This document shows positions 1-5,356 of a stretch of 5,356 nucleotides of DNA, piece by piece. Origin of the DNA: Acidobacteriaceae bacterium (GTDB lineage: Bacteria; Acidobacteriota; Terriglobia; Terriglobales; Acidobacteriaceae); assembly GCA_003162255.1 (NCBI GenBank), contig PMMJ01000144.1:7700-13055 (forward strand), in the 5' to 3' direction. Positions within the stretch are counted from its first letter, which is position 1. Each line of letters opens with the position of its first letter. The translations under genes and the position numbers were made by a program. The notes below the pieces were generated by a model that made no database searches, was not told the origin of the DNA, and worked only from the letters and a program-made list of their open reading frames with translations.

Positions 1-1116
1 ATGAAACTCGGCGCCTACGATTACATTTCCAAGCCCTTTGCGCCGCTTGATGAACTGCGTCTTTTCCTGCGCCGCATGGCCGACAAGGTCCGCCTCGTCG
101 AAGAAAATCTCTATCTCCGCGAGCGCTCCGAAACCGAGACTGCCGTGCACGGCATCATCGGCAATTCCACCGGAATTCAGCACGTCCTGCGCCTCATCTC
201 GCGCCTTAAAGACACGCGCACTCCCGTCCTGATTTCCGGCGAAAGCGGAACCGGTAAGGAACTGGTTGCCCGCGCCCTGCACTTTCGCGGAACCATGGCC
301 AACCTTCCCTTTGTTGCCGTGGACTGCGGATCGCTCGTCCCCACCCTCATCGAAAGCGAATTGTTCGGCTACGAAAAAGGAGCCTTTACCGGCGCTCTTC
401 GTTCCAAGTCGGGCCTGCTGCAATCGGCCGATACCGGAACTATTTTTTTTGACGAGGTTGGCGAACTTCCTCTGGAAATGCAAGCCAAACTGTTGCGCTT
501 TCTCCAGGAAAAAGAAGTCCGCCCCGTGGGCAGCAATCAAAAAGTCAAAGTCGACGTGCGCATCATGGCCGCTACCAACCGGGATCTCGACACCGAATAC
601 AAGAAAGGAACCTTCCGCAAGGATCTTTATTTCCGTCTCAACGTCGTCACCATTTCCCTGCCTCCGCTGCGCGAGCGCCGTTCCGACATTCCAATATTGG
701 CCGCGTTCTTCCTGGAACGCCTCGCTCCCGGACGCGGCGTCCAAGTCTCCAGCAACGCCATGAAAGCCCTTCTGGCCTACGACTGGCCGGGCAATGTCCG
801 CGAACTGGAGAATTGCCTGGAGCGCGCCGTAGCTCTCGGCGATCAGCGCATTCTCGAAGTCGGCGATCTGCCCCCGGCCATCGCGAACGCGGAAGTCGAA
901 ACCCATGTGCCCGCTGCGCAAGAATTCTCCGGCCGCGCCACCGACCTCGAAGATATCGAGCGCGCCACCATCGAGCGCGTCTTTTCCCAGGTCAAGGGAG
1001 ACAAAGCTGTCGCCGGCAAGATGCTAGGTATCAGCCGCGCCACTCTCTATCGGAAGCTGAAGCGCTACAACATAGGCGCCCGCGAAAATCCTCCGCAATC
1101 GACCACGTTGCAATGA
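1..1116 (+). CDS. Sigma-54-dependent NtrC-family response regulator (5' end outside window)
   Basis: This is a transcription activator that would use ATP hydrolysis to open promoters held by sigma-54 RNA polymerase, under control of a phosphorylated receiver domain. Visible residues 1-28 are only the tail of the receiver (GAYDYISKPF, with the conserved Lys at 11), so the ATG at base 1 is almost certainly an internal Met and the gene begins upstream. The AAA+ domain spans about 51-290: Walker A GESGTGKE at 80-87, the sigma-54-contacting GAFTGA loop at 127-132, Walker B with D151-E152, ATNRDL at 191-196, the FRKDLYFRLNV arginine-finger region at 205-215, and sensor II WPGNVREL at 262-269. A Fis-type helix-turn-helix lies at about 320-357 (ISRATLYRKLKRY). 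All key motifs are intact, so it should be a working activator. A cognate histidine kinase may lie upstream, outside the window. Target genes cannot be read from the protein. Confidence 0.95.
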   Translation: MKLGAYDYISKPFAPLDELRLFLRRMADKVRLVEENLYLRERSETETAVHGIIGNSTGIQHVLRLISRLKDTRTPVLISGESGTGKELVARALHFRGTMANLPFVAVDCGSLVPTLIESELFGYEKGAFTGALRSKSGLLQSADTGTIFFDEVGELPLEMQAKLLRFLQEKEVRPVGSNQKVKVDVRIMAATNRDLDTEYKKGTFRKDLYFRLNVVTISLPPLRERRSDIPILAAFFLERLAPGRGVQVSSNAMKALLAYDWPGNVRELENCLERAVALGDQRILEVGDLPPAIANAEVETHVPAAQEFSGRATDLEDIERATIERVFSQVKGDKAVAGKMLGISRATLYRKLKRYNIGARENPPQSTTLQ

Positions 1117-1203
1117 GAAGCCAATATTGATGTCAACCGATGACTTTGCGAAGGGGCACGACTTCACTCGCGACGCTGTGTCATTTCGGTGCGCACCCGC
1201 GCA

Positions 1204-1218
1204 ATCAGGTTCCTGAAC
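1204..1218 (+). repeat. Copy 1 of a short intergenic element, ATCAGG-TTCCTGAAC
   Basis: This 15-base sequence recurs on the minus strand at 5102-5117 with one extra G. Both copies lie in non-coding DNA upstream of a gene and contain the inverted pair GTTC-CT-GAAC. It directly abuts the TGAGACA palindrome. It could be a shared operator or a chance match. Confidence 0.3.
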
Positions 1219-1243
1219 TGAGACACTTGTTTCACAGTGAGAC
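1219..1243 (+). promoter_or_regulatory. Candidate activator binding site (palindrome plus extra half-site)
   Basis: TGAGACA-CT-TGTTTCA (1219-1234) is a 16-base inverted repeat with one mismatched pair between its 7-base arms. A second TGAGAC at 1238-1243 repeats the left arm 19 bases downstream. Sigma-54 activators normally bind dyad sites about 100-200 bases upstream of their promoters. This site lies about 235 bases before the PilZ-like start codon and just after an activator gene. Binding by that activator is inference; any other dimeric regulator could use it. Confidence 0.3.
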
Positions 1244-1459
1244 GCGCTCTGCCGGCGCCCCCAAGAATTAACGCGCTTCGACCCCCACGCGGCCCCGCTA
1301 ACTAGTTTGTCCTTCTTTCACTTGCCCTTAGGGCCATGACCTTCAAGGTTTTGGTGGCACCCGTGCACTAAGGAATGGCGATAAGGCAGAACGAGTCTCC
1401 TTGCAGCTCTTCCAAACCGGGAAGAGGGGAGGCTCGTCTGCTCCAAGTCCCCCGGGATT

Positions 1460-1463
1460 GAGG
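1460..1463 (+). promoter_or_regulatory. Ribosome binding site deciding the GTG start of the PilZ-like gene
   Basis: GAGG followed by a six-base spacer leads to GTG at 1470. The other in-frame starts are less attractive: TTG at 1401 and TTG at 1458 lack a clear site at good spacing, and ATG at 1551 has none. Confidence 0.45.
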
Positions 1464-1469
1464 TTTTCC

Positions 1470-1853
1470 GTGCCCAACCAGGCAACTGCTCGCGCTCTTG
1501 AACCAGATGTCGTAAGCCGCTTGGCTAGGTTCTTTCCCAATGCCACGCCAATGCGGATTCCCATCAGACTCAGCCGCACCAATGGCAGCAGCGGCACTAA
1601 CGGCAGCGGCATCGCCGCTCACGCAAACGAGAGTGTCTTTTTTCAGGACACCATCATCGAGTTCGGCACGCCGCGCGAGGTTCTGTTTGCGGTCAACCGT
1701 CCTCTGGAATTCGCCGATCGCGTCCTGGTCGAGAGCCACGACGGCTGGCTTCACGCCGAAGCCTCCGTGGTCGCGGTTCAGTATCATCCGGAGCGGACCG
1801 TGGTTGCTGTCCGCTTCCTTAAAGATGTCCCCAATTGGATTGTGAAATCATGA
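1470..1853 (+). CDS. Small PilZ-like domain protein, degenerate
   Basis: PilZ domains are small beta-barrels that often bind cyclic di-GMP and pass the signal to a partner. From the GTG start the product is 127 residues. An RxxxR motif is present as RIPIR (29-33), then a Gly/Ser/Asn-rich stretch (NGSSGTNGSG), then a strand-rich segment whose wording (RPLEFADRVLVES, AEASVVAVQY, VVAVRFLKDVPNW) matches the typical PilZ barrel. The second signature, (D/N)xSxxG, is not found at its expected place (IEFGTPREVLFAV), so nucleotide binding is doubtful. No signal peptide or membrane segment is seen, so it should be cytoplasmic. The stop overlaps the start of the next gene (ATGA), implying coupled translation. 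A longer form starting at TTG 1401 would add 23 low-complexity residues and is less likely. The family call is by pattern only, without a profile search. Confidence 0.6.
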   Translation: MPNQATARALEPDVVSRLARFFPNATPMRIPIRLSRTNGSSGTNGSGIAAHANESVFFQDTIIEFGTPREVLFAVNRPLEFADRVLVESHDGWLHAEASVVAVQYHPERTVVAVRFLKDVPNWIVKS

Positions 1854-2785
1854 CTGCATCCGCCCCAACTTCATTTGAAGAGCAGGGAGCCACACTCTGT
1901 GCTCTGCAACCCATGTACGCTGCGCTGGTGCGCGAATTTGTGATTGAGGTTTCCGCCTGCCCCATCGACGAGGCTTTCATACCATCGTCGGAAACCGTCA
2001 AGCACGCCGAAGCCTGGTTTAAACAGGTCGACGTGCAGATCCAGGTGCACCAGTTGCGCCAGTTTCTCCAGACCACGCCCCTGGCCAACGAACTCGTGCT
2101 GCGCCATCTTCTTTTGCATCACATGCACAAGACCGCGAAGTCGAGCAGCGACCGCGACAAGACTGACTTCCTGCTGGTGCAGTATTTTTCGCTGTGCGCG
2201 CCCTCGGGCCTGGAAGACGCCGACCTCGATCTCGATTACGTCGCCCAGGTGCTGGAGCCCGTGCTCGGCCCGCAAGAGCCCAAGCTTCCCGCCTGGCTGG
2301 CTTCGCTCGAAACCATCATGCAGTCGGCGGCGCGTAGCCGCCGCCTCAGCGAACTGCTGCACAGCGGCGCGCTCGAGCAAGGGCGCAAGCTCAAGACGCA
2401 GAGTGCGGCTCGCTACTTCGAGCCCTCCGCCATGGTCGCCTTTGCCCGTTTCAGCTTCATGATCCGCCGGATATTTTTCCGTCTCATGCACGAGGATCTC
2501 AACGCTATCCAGGACGGCCTGCGCGAACTCGAGCGCCGCGGCGTCGATACCATCGATTGCCGCCGCGCCCAATTCTCCGCCGAAGAACCGATCGGACGTC
2601 TGCGCATGATCTGCCAGTCCTGGAAAGTGATGTTCCACGCCGAGTATTCCTCCGGCCAGCCCTTGCGCATGTTGGTCGATCTGCGAGCGGCTGTCGACGA
2701 CGCACTCCAGAACGGAGCGCGCAACCAACCGCTGGCCGCGGGCGCCGCCGCTTCCGCAAAACCTGGCGGAGGAACGAAAGAGTAG
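1850..2785 (+). CDS. Unrecognised soluble helical protein, 311 residues
   Basis: I do not recognise this family. The chosen ATG at 1850 overlaps the TGA of the PilZ-like gene by four bases; a TTG at 1835 would add five residues but the coupled ATG fits better. The sequence reads as mostly alpha-helical and cytoplasmic, with no signal peptide and no clear membrane span. Notable segments are a His-rich helix LRHLLLHHMHK (84-94), an acidic stretch LEDADLDLDY (121-130), a basic-aromatic helix FARFSFMIRRIFFRLMHEDL (198-217), and an Ala/Gly-rich disordered tail from about 290. Cysteines at 17, 37, 116, 237 and 255 form no CxxC motif. No ATPase, DNA-binding or receiver motif is visible. Overlap with the PilZ-like gene suggests the two proteins act together. 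Codon use looks like that of its neighbours, with no sign of recent transfer. Confidence 0.8.
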   Translation: MTASAPTSFEEQGATLCALQPMYAALVREFVIEVSACPIDEAFIPSSETVKHAEAWFKQVDVQIQVHQLRQFLQTTPLANELVLRHLLLHHMHKTAKSSSDRDKTDFLLVQYFSLCAPSGLEDADLDLDYVAQVLEPVLGPQEPKLPAWLASLETIMQSAARSRRLSELLHSGALEQGRKLKTQSAARYFEPSAMVAFARFSFMIRRIFFRLMHEDLNAIQDGLRELERRGVDTIDCRRAQFSAEEPIGRLRMICQSWKVMFHAEYSSGQPLRMLVDLRAAVDDALQNGARNQPLAAGAAASAKPGGGTKE

Positions 2786-2800
2786 TTTCTTCTGCCTTTT

Positions 2801-2873
2801 GAGACGGGCTTGCCCGGTCTCGGGAGACGCTGCAAGCCGCGTCTTCACAGAAAATCAGACTCCCCTTCCGGGG
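2801..2873 (+). other. Hairpin-rich spacer between the unknown gene and the kinase-like gene
   Basis: Four pairing segments follow one another: GAGACGGGC (2801-2809) pairs with GCCC-G-GTCTC (2812-2821, one bulged G); GTCT (2817-2820) can instead pair with AGAC (2825-2828); and AGACGC (2825-2830) pairs with GCGTCT (2839-2844). A separate CCCC-TTCC-GGGG hairpin lies at 2862-2873. The 1:2, 2:3 and 3:4 options resemble an attenuator or regulatory leader. No T-run follows any stem, so it is not a standard intrinsic terminator. Function is unknown. Confidence 0.4.
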
Positions 2874-2914
2874 CTGGGCAACTGCGGTCCATTTTGCCGA
2901 GCCAGAAAGCGACG

Positions 2915-3637
2915 ATGAGTACAAATCGCCCGATCGTCCTGATCCTTGCCAGCGACCCCGCGTTCGCGCGCGAGATCACCGCGCATTGGCCGCAGGATCA
3001 TTCTCCCCATCCCCAGAGTCCGGAATTTATCGTGCTCGACGAAGGTTTCTCTAGCGATCTTCAGGGCAGCCACTACGATCTCGCGATTGCCGATGCCTCT
3101 TCGGTCGAAGACATCAAGAACCACAAGCGCAAAGCCCCGAACCAACGTCTGCAGCAAGACCTGAAGCAGTCCTTCGCCGCTGCGGGCAAGCCTGCCATTC
3201 TGATTCATTCCGATCCCTCGCGCGGTCTCTACAACAGCGAAGGGGCCGTTCTCGAGCTGCGCCGTGAGCCCGGACTCTGGCCGTCGGTGGCAGGCCTTGT
3301 CGGACGCGAAATTCTTCGCCGTGTCCAAGCCGAGTCTCGCTCTCGCGAAGCCGAAAAAAATTGCGCCGCCGCCCAAGCCGAGGCCACTCTCGGACGTTAC
3401 ATGGTCGAGATGCGGACCAACGTCAACAATGCTCTTACCACCGTGCTCGGCAACGCCGAACTTCTCGTCCTCGAGCCCGGACTGCCCGCCACGGTCCTCG
3501 CGCAAGCCGATACCATCCGCAACATGGCGCTACGCCTTCACGAAGTCTTCCAGCGTTTTTCTTCGATCGAAAAAGAACTCACCGTGGACGCGCGCGAGTC
3601 CGGCAAAAAGGCTTCTCACGCCGCCGCCGGCAGCTAA
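2915..3637 (+). CDS. Receiver-like / degenerate HisKA-like signalling protein, no ATPase domain
   Basis: The product is 240 residues from ATG 2915; an in-frame TTG at 2810 would add 35 unlikely residues lying across the hairpin-rich spacer. Residues 6-103 look receiver-like: strand PIVLILASDP (6-15), YDLAIADAS with D60 at a possible phosphorylation site, and KPAILIHSDPSR (92-103). Residues about 130-155 are charged and probably coiled. Residues 158-220 resemble the dimerisation/phosphotransfer helices of a histidine kinase (EMRTNVNNALTTVLGNAELL), but the position that normally holds the phospho-accepting His is Thr168. The two-helix hairpin is complete (ADTIRNMALRLHEVFQRFSSIE), yet no HATPase domain follows and the protein ends soon after. 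It may be a scaffold, dimerisation partner or decoy in a phosphorelay. No membrane segment is seen. Its start-site Shine-Dalgarno is weak (AGAAAG), and it could be co-transcribed with the two genes before it. Confidence 0.7.
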   Translation: MSTNRPIVLILASDPAFAREITAHWPQDHSPHPQSPEFIVLDEGFSSDLQGSHYDLAIADASSVEDIKNHKRKAPNQRLQQDLKQSFAAAGKPAILIHSDPSRGLYNSEGAVLELRREPGLWPSVAGLVGREILRRVQAESRSREAEKNCAAAQAEATLGRYMVEMRTNVNNALTTVLGNAELLVLEPGLPATVLAQADTIRNMALRLHEVFQRFSSIEKELTVDARESGKKASHAAAGS

Positions 3638-3741
3638 GCTTGGCAGCGCCATTCGCCCCCAGGGCCGTCCATCGGGTTGCTAACTGGCTTGGTCTAGGAC
3701 CTTGTGAAAAGGCAGAAACTGCGAATGCGCGGGATTCAATG

Positions 3742-3772
3742 AAAGCAAGCCAACGGGCTACCTCGTTGCTTT
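3742..3772. terminator. Weak candidate terminator hairpin between convergent genes
   Basis: AAAGCAA (3742-3748) and TTGCTTT (3766-3772) form a perfect seven-base stem around a 17-base loop in which GCC can pair with GGC. On the + strand it closes with TTTT. It overlaps the stop codon of the NHL gene on the other strand and lies about 105 bases after the + strand stop at 3637. The stem is AT-rich and the T-run is short, so support is modest. Confidence 0.3.
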
Positions 3773-5083
3773 TGCCTCAGTGTGGCTTTCAGAGTCGTGG
3801 CTGATCTGAAACACCTGGACGCGCCCATTGTTGGTGTCCGCAACATAGAGGCGGTTCGCGCCATCAATCCACAGCCCGGCAGGAGAATTGAACTCTCCAA
3901 TCTCCATGCCGGATCGACCAAAAGAACCGCGCAGGGAACCATCGGGGCCGTAAATCCGGATATGTGAGTCCCTGATGTCGCTCACATAAATATTGCCGGC
4001 TAGGTCGACGCCGAGTCCCACCTCGTCAGTGATGGGCGGGCCTGAGCTGGCAGAAATCGAGAATTGCGCCACGGGCTGACATTGCAGATCCATGACGTGG
4101 ATGCGTGAATTGCCCGAGTCCACCACCACCACTTCGTTGTTCCCGATGGCGATCTCGGTGGGATCGTCAAGGTCCATCGCGATGGTCTCGCCGCTGATTC
4201 TTCCGAACGCATGGGGGCGAGGCCGGCCGACGCGTTGCAGGATGTTGCCTTCAAGATCGAGCACAAACAGAACGTGACGAGGCGTATCGAGCACAAACAG
4301 GCGGCCAGTGTTGCGGTCAACTGCAATCGCCGTTGGATAGTGAAACAGACTCTCGTCTCCGCGTTTGCCGATGTAGCGGACGAACTTCCCGTCGGGGCCG
4401 TACACCAGAACGAGTCCGCGTTCGGAGTCGGCGATGTAAATGTTGTTGGCCGCGTCCACCGCAATCCCACTCGGCAACCGCAGGCGGCGTTGCGGGCCTC
4501 CGGCAATACGGAAGGAACCGCTGTCCCCGAGGACGTGAACGGCATGGATGTCCGGATCAACCACGAGGATACGTCCACGGGAGTCAACGGTCACGTGATG
4601 GGGCGCCAGAAGAATTCGTTCCCGTCCGTAGACAAAGGTGACAAAGTTGTCCCGAAGTGACGCCAGCAGCGACTGCCCCTTTACGGGTCTTACAGCACGG
4701 GCTGGAGGTTCATAATTCTCTTCGATACGCTCCCTGGGATGAAGATTGATGAAATCGGGAACCTCACTGGGGCGCGACGAACCCGGTGAGAGGTTAGAAA
4801 ACGAGGCCCAGCCTGAGACGTTGTTACGATCGGCTGGTGCCGTCGTTCTGAATTTTCCGTCCGACGAATAGACGCCGAGATAACGAATTTCGCTCCCGCA
4901 GCACAACCCATCCCCGGTGAGAGCTCGCGGCTGTTTTTCACACCCAGGCGGGCACGCGGGAACGGCCGCACTATGTAGCGGCCGCGGGACGAACGACTGG
5001 GACAGGGTGATCGGAACAGCGGCGATGACGATCCACGTCAAAAACAAGCCGCGGGGGAAACGGCCAACCGAAGAAGGCTTCAT
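3758..5083 (-). CDS. Exported NHL-repeat six-bladed beta-propeller protein
   Basis: The product is 441 residues. A signal peptide is visible: basic start (MKPSSVGRFPRG), hydrophobic core LFLTWIVIAAVPITL (13-27), with cleavage possible near SQS (30) or the SAA at 38-40; the protein should act outside the cytoplasm. VPAC at 41-44 is a poor lipobox. Residues 31-150 are a non-repeat region with four cysteines (44, 48, 61, 62) that could make disulfides; CPPGC is not a CxxCH haem site. From about 155 to 428 I count six NHL-type blades, with recurring wording such as PSGIAVDAANNIYIADS (204-220), PTAIAVDRNTGRLFVLD (250-266), VGLGVDLAGNIYVSD (355-369) and PAGLWIDGANRLYVADTNN (401-419). NHL propellers usually bind proteins or other ligands; no catalytic signature lets me name a reaction or partner. 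The gene converges on the signalling genes and is probably its own unit. Confidence 0.9.
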   Translation of the reverse strand: MKPSSVGRFPRGLFLTWIVIAAVPITLSQSFVPRPLHSAAVPACPPGCEKQPRALTGDGLCCGSEIRYLGVYSSDGKFRTTAPADRNNVSGWASFSNLSPGSSRPSEVPDFINLHPRERIEENYEPPARAVRPVKGQSLLASLRDNFVTFVYGRERILLAPHHVTVDSRGRILVVDPDIHAVHVLGDSGSFRIAGGPQRRLRLPSGIAVDAANNIYIADSERGLVLVYGPDGKFVRYIGKRGDESLFHYPTAIAVDRNTGRLFVLDTPRHVLFVLDLEGNILQRVGRPRPHAFGRISGETIAMDLDDPTEIAIGNNEVVVVDSGNSRIHVMDLQCQPVAQFSISASSGPPITDEVGLGVDLAGNIYVSDIRDSHIRIYGPDGSLRGSFGRSGMEIGEFNSPAGLWIDGANRLYVADTNNGRVQVFQISHDSESHTEAKATR

Positions 5084-5090
5084 GAAAGTG

Positions 5091-5095
5091 CCTCT
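5091..5095 (-). promoter_or_regulatory. Ribosome binding site of the NHL-repeat gene
   Basis: On the minus strand AGAGG precedes the ATG at 5083 by seven bases. It supports this start, which also gives a complete signal peptide. Confidence 0.6.
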
Positions 5096-5101
5096 CGACT
5101 G

Positions 5102-5117
5102 GTTCAGGAACCCTGAT
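5102..5117 (-). repeat. Copy 2 of the short intergenic element, ATCAGGG-TTCCTGAAC
   Basis: On the minus strand this matches the copy at 1204-1218 apart from one extra G. It lies a few bases upstream of the NHL ribosome binding site, where a bound protein could block transcription or translation initiation. The core GGTTC-CT-GAACC is an inverted repeat. Confidence 0.3.
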
Positions 5118-5179
5118 GCAGGCTGACGCTAAATGGGGGAGAGTACCAAAATAGGCTACAAGATTCGGCAATAGCCGCG

Positions 5180-5197
5180 CAGTGACGGGCATCACTG
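5180..5197. promoter_or_regulatory. CRP/FNR-like operator candidate upstream of the NHL gene
   Basis: CAGTGA-N6-TCACTG is a perfect 18-base dyad with six-base arms. It contains GTGA-N6-TCAC, the core recognised by CRP-type regulators (full consensus TGTGA-N6-TCACA). Its centre is about 105 bases upstream of the NHL start codon and about 35 bases upstream of a possible -10 TATTTT, close to the placement of an activator overlapping the -35 region. The regulator is not in the window, so this is inference from the site alone. Confidence 0.35.
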
Positions 5198-5356
5198 GTC
5201 CTTGTGCCGTCACGCTCTTAAGGGCTGCTGGCGCTGTTGAATCCCGATCTTGCCGGATTCGCCGGCATGCACTTTCTTGCACAGCCCGAACTATATCCTG
5301 GTCCAAAAGTCGCTAGCGGCAAGCTGATATCCAGAGCCAGATCGAGATAAGCCGCT

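Larger units (their letters stand above)
1117..1469. other. 353-base intergenic region upstream of the PilZ-like gene
   Basis: No convincing gene is visible here. The stretch holds several small symmetrical elements: GGTGCGCACC (1188-1197, perfect palindrome), the TGAGACA/TGTTTCA palindrome with a further TGAGAC (1219-1243), GCCCTTAGGGC (1324-1334) and ACCTTCAAGGT (1339-1349). A GG-N10-GC pair at 1353-1366 has sigma-54 spacing but otherwise poor consensus. I see no good -35/-10 pair and no clear intrinsic terminator after the regulator gene. The region is probably the promoter and control region of the genes that follow. Confidence 0.6.
5084..5356 (-). promoter_or_regulatory. Upstream region of the NHL-repeat gene
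   Basis: No credible gene is visible in these last 273 bases; a minus-strand reading frame crossing them runs into the NHL gene out of frame and lacks protein-like features. Reading toward the NHL gene, there is a perfect hairpin TGCCGG-ATTCG-CCGGCA (5251-5267), the palindrome at 5180-5197, a possible -10 TATTTT (complement of 5148-5153), the short repeated element (5102-5117) and the ribosome binding site. No good -35 accompanies the -10, which fits an activator-dependent promoter but does not prove one. Confidence 0.4.

Noticed and set aside
1188..1197. Perfect 10-base palindrome GGTGCGCACC
   Set aside because: Short, GC-rich and single copy; it is not distinguishable from chance.
1130..1216. 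A 28-codon frame (MSTDDFAKGHDF...) just after the response regulator, with GAGAAG nine bases before its ATG
   Set aside because: It is too short, has no known similarity and shows no clear coding pattern; homologues would be needed to support it.
1871..2848. A 325-codon open frame antisense to the unknown 311-residue gene
   Set aside because: The + strand frame has a coupled ATGA start and codon use like its neighbours. The antisense frame is a GC-rich shadow with no recognisable domain.
2870..2884. Another GG-N10-GC sigma-54-like pair before the kinase-like gene
   Set aside because: It overlaps the CCCC/GGGG hairpin, has weak consensus, and such pairs are expected often in GC-rich sequence.
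4211..4660. A 149-codon + strand frame inside the NHL gene
   Set aside because: It is the antisense shadow of NHL repeats, which clearly read on the minus strand.
4971..5306. A 111-codon minus-strand frame upstream of and overlapping the NHL gene
   Set aside because: It overlaps the signal-peptide coding part out of frame and covers the likely promoter and operator; no domain is visible.
5319..5333. Minus-strand TGG-N8-TTGC resembling a sigma-54 promoter
   Set aside because: Spacing fits, but it lies about 235 bases upstream of the NHL start and lacks the GCAC part of the -24 element; it may also serve nothing in this window.
1..5356. CRISPR arrays, tRNA or rRNA genes, insertion sequences
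   Set aside because: I saw no regularly spaced repeats, cloverleaf-like segments, rRNA sequence, transposase motifs or terminal inverted repeats.

Overview
The window is GC-rich bacterial DNA. Gene style (NtrC-type regulator, PilZ-like protein, HisKA-like signalling protein, exported NHL propeller) and protein wording suggest an acidobacterium, perhaps near the Koribacter/Acidobacteriales group. That assignment is inference from general family knowledge; no rRNA or marker gene is present to prove it.

Layout. Positions 1-1116 (+) hold the 3' part of a sigma-54-dependent response regulator whose receiver domain starts before the window. A 353-base non-coding stretch follows (1117-1469), with an imperfect palindrome and a repeated half-site that could bind an activator. 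Then come three + strand genes: a small PilZ-like protein (1470-1853), an unrecognised 311-residue helical protein (1850-2785) joined to it by an ATGA overlap, and a 240-residue protein (2915-3637). The last has a receiver-like N-terminus and a histidine-kinase dimerisation domain that has lost its phospho-accepting histidine and has no ATPase domain. The 129 bases before this third gene contain a chain of hairpins, some mutually exclusive. On the opposite strand and convergent with these genes lies a secreted six-bladed NHL beta-propeller protein (5083-3758). Its upstream region carries a CRP/FNR-style palindrome.

How the genes may work together. The + strand genes look like a signalling locus: a sigma-54 activator, then a PilZ-like protein, an unknown partner and a kinase-like scaffold lacking visible catalytic parts. 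The tight coupling of the PilZ-like gene and the unknown gene suggests joint production. A link to the upstream activator is plausible but not shown. The NHL protein is probably a separate transcription unit acting outside the cytoplasm. The best candidate for something undescribed is the three-gene set at 1470-3637.
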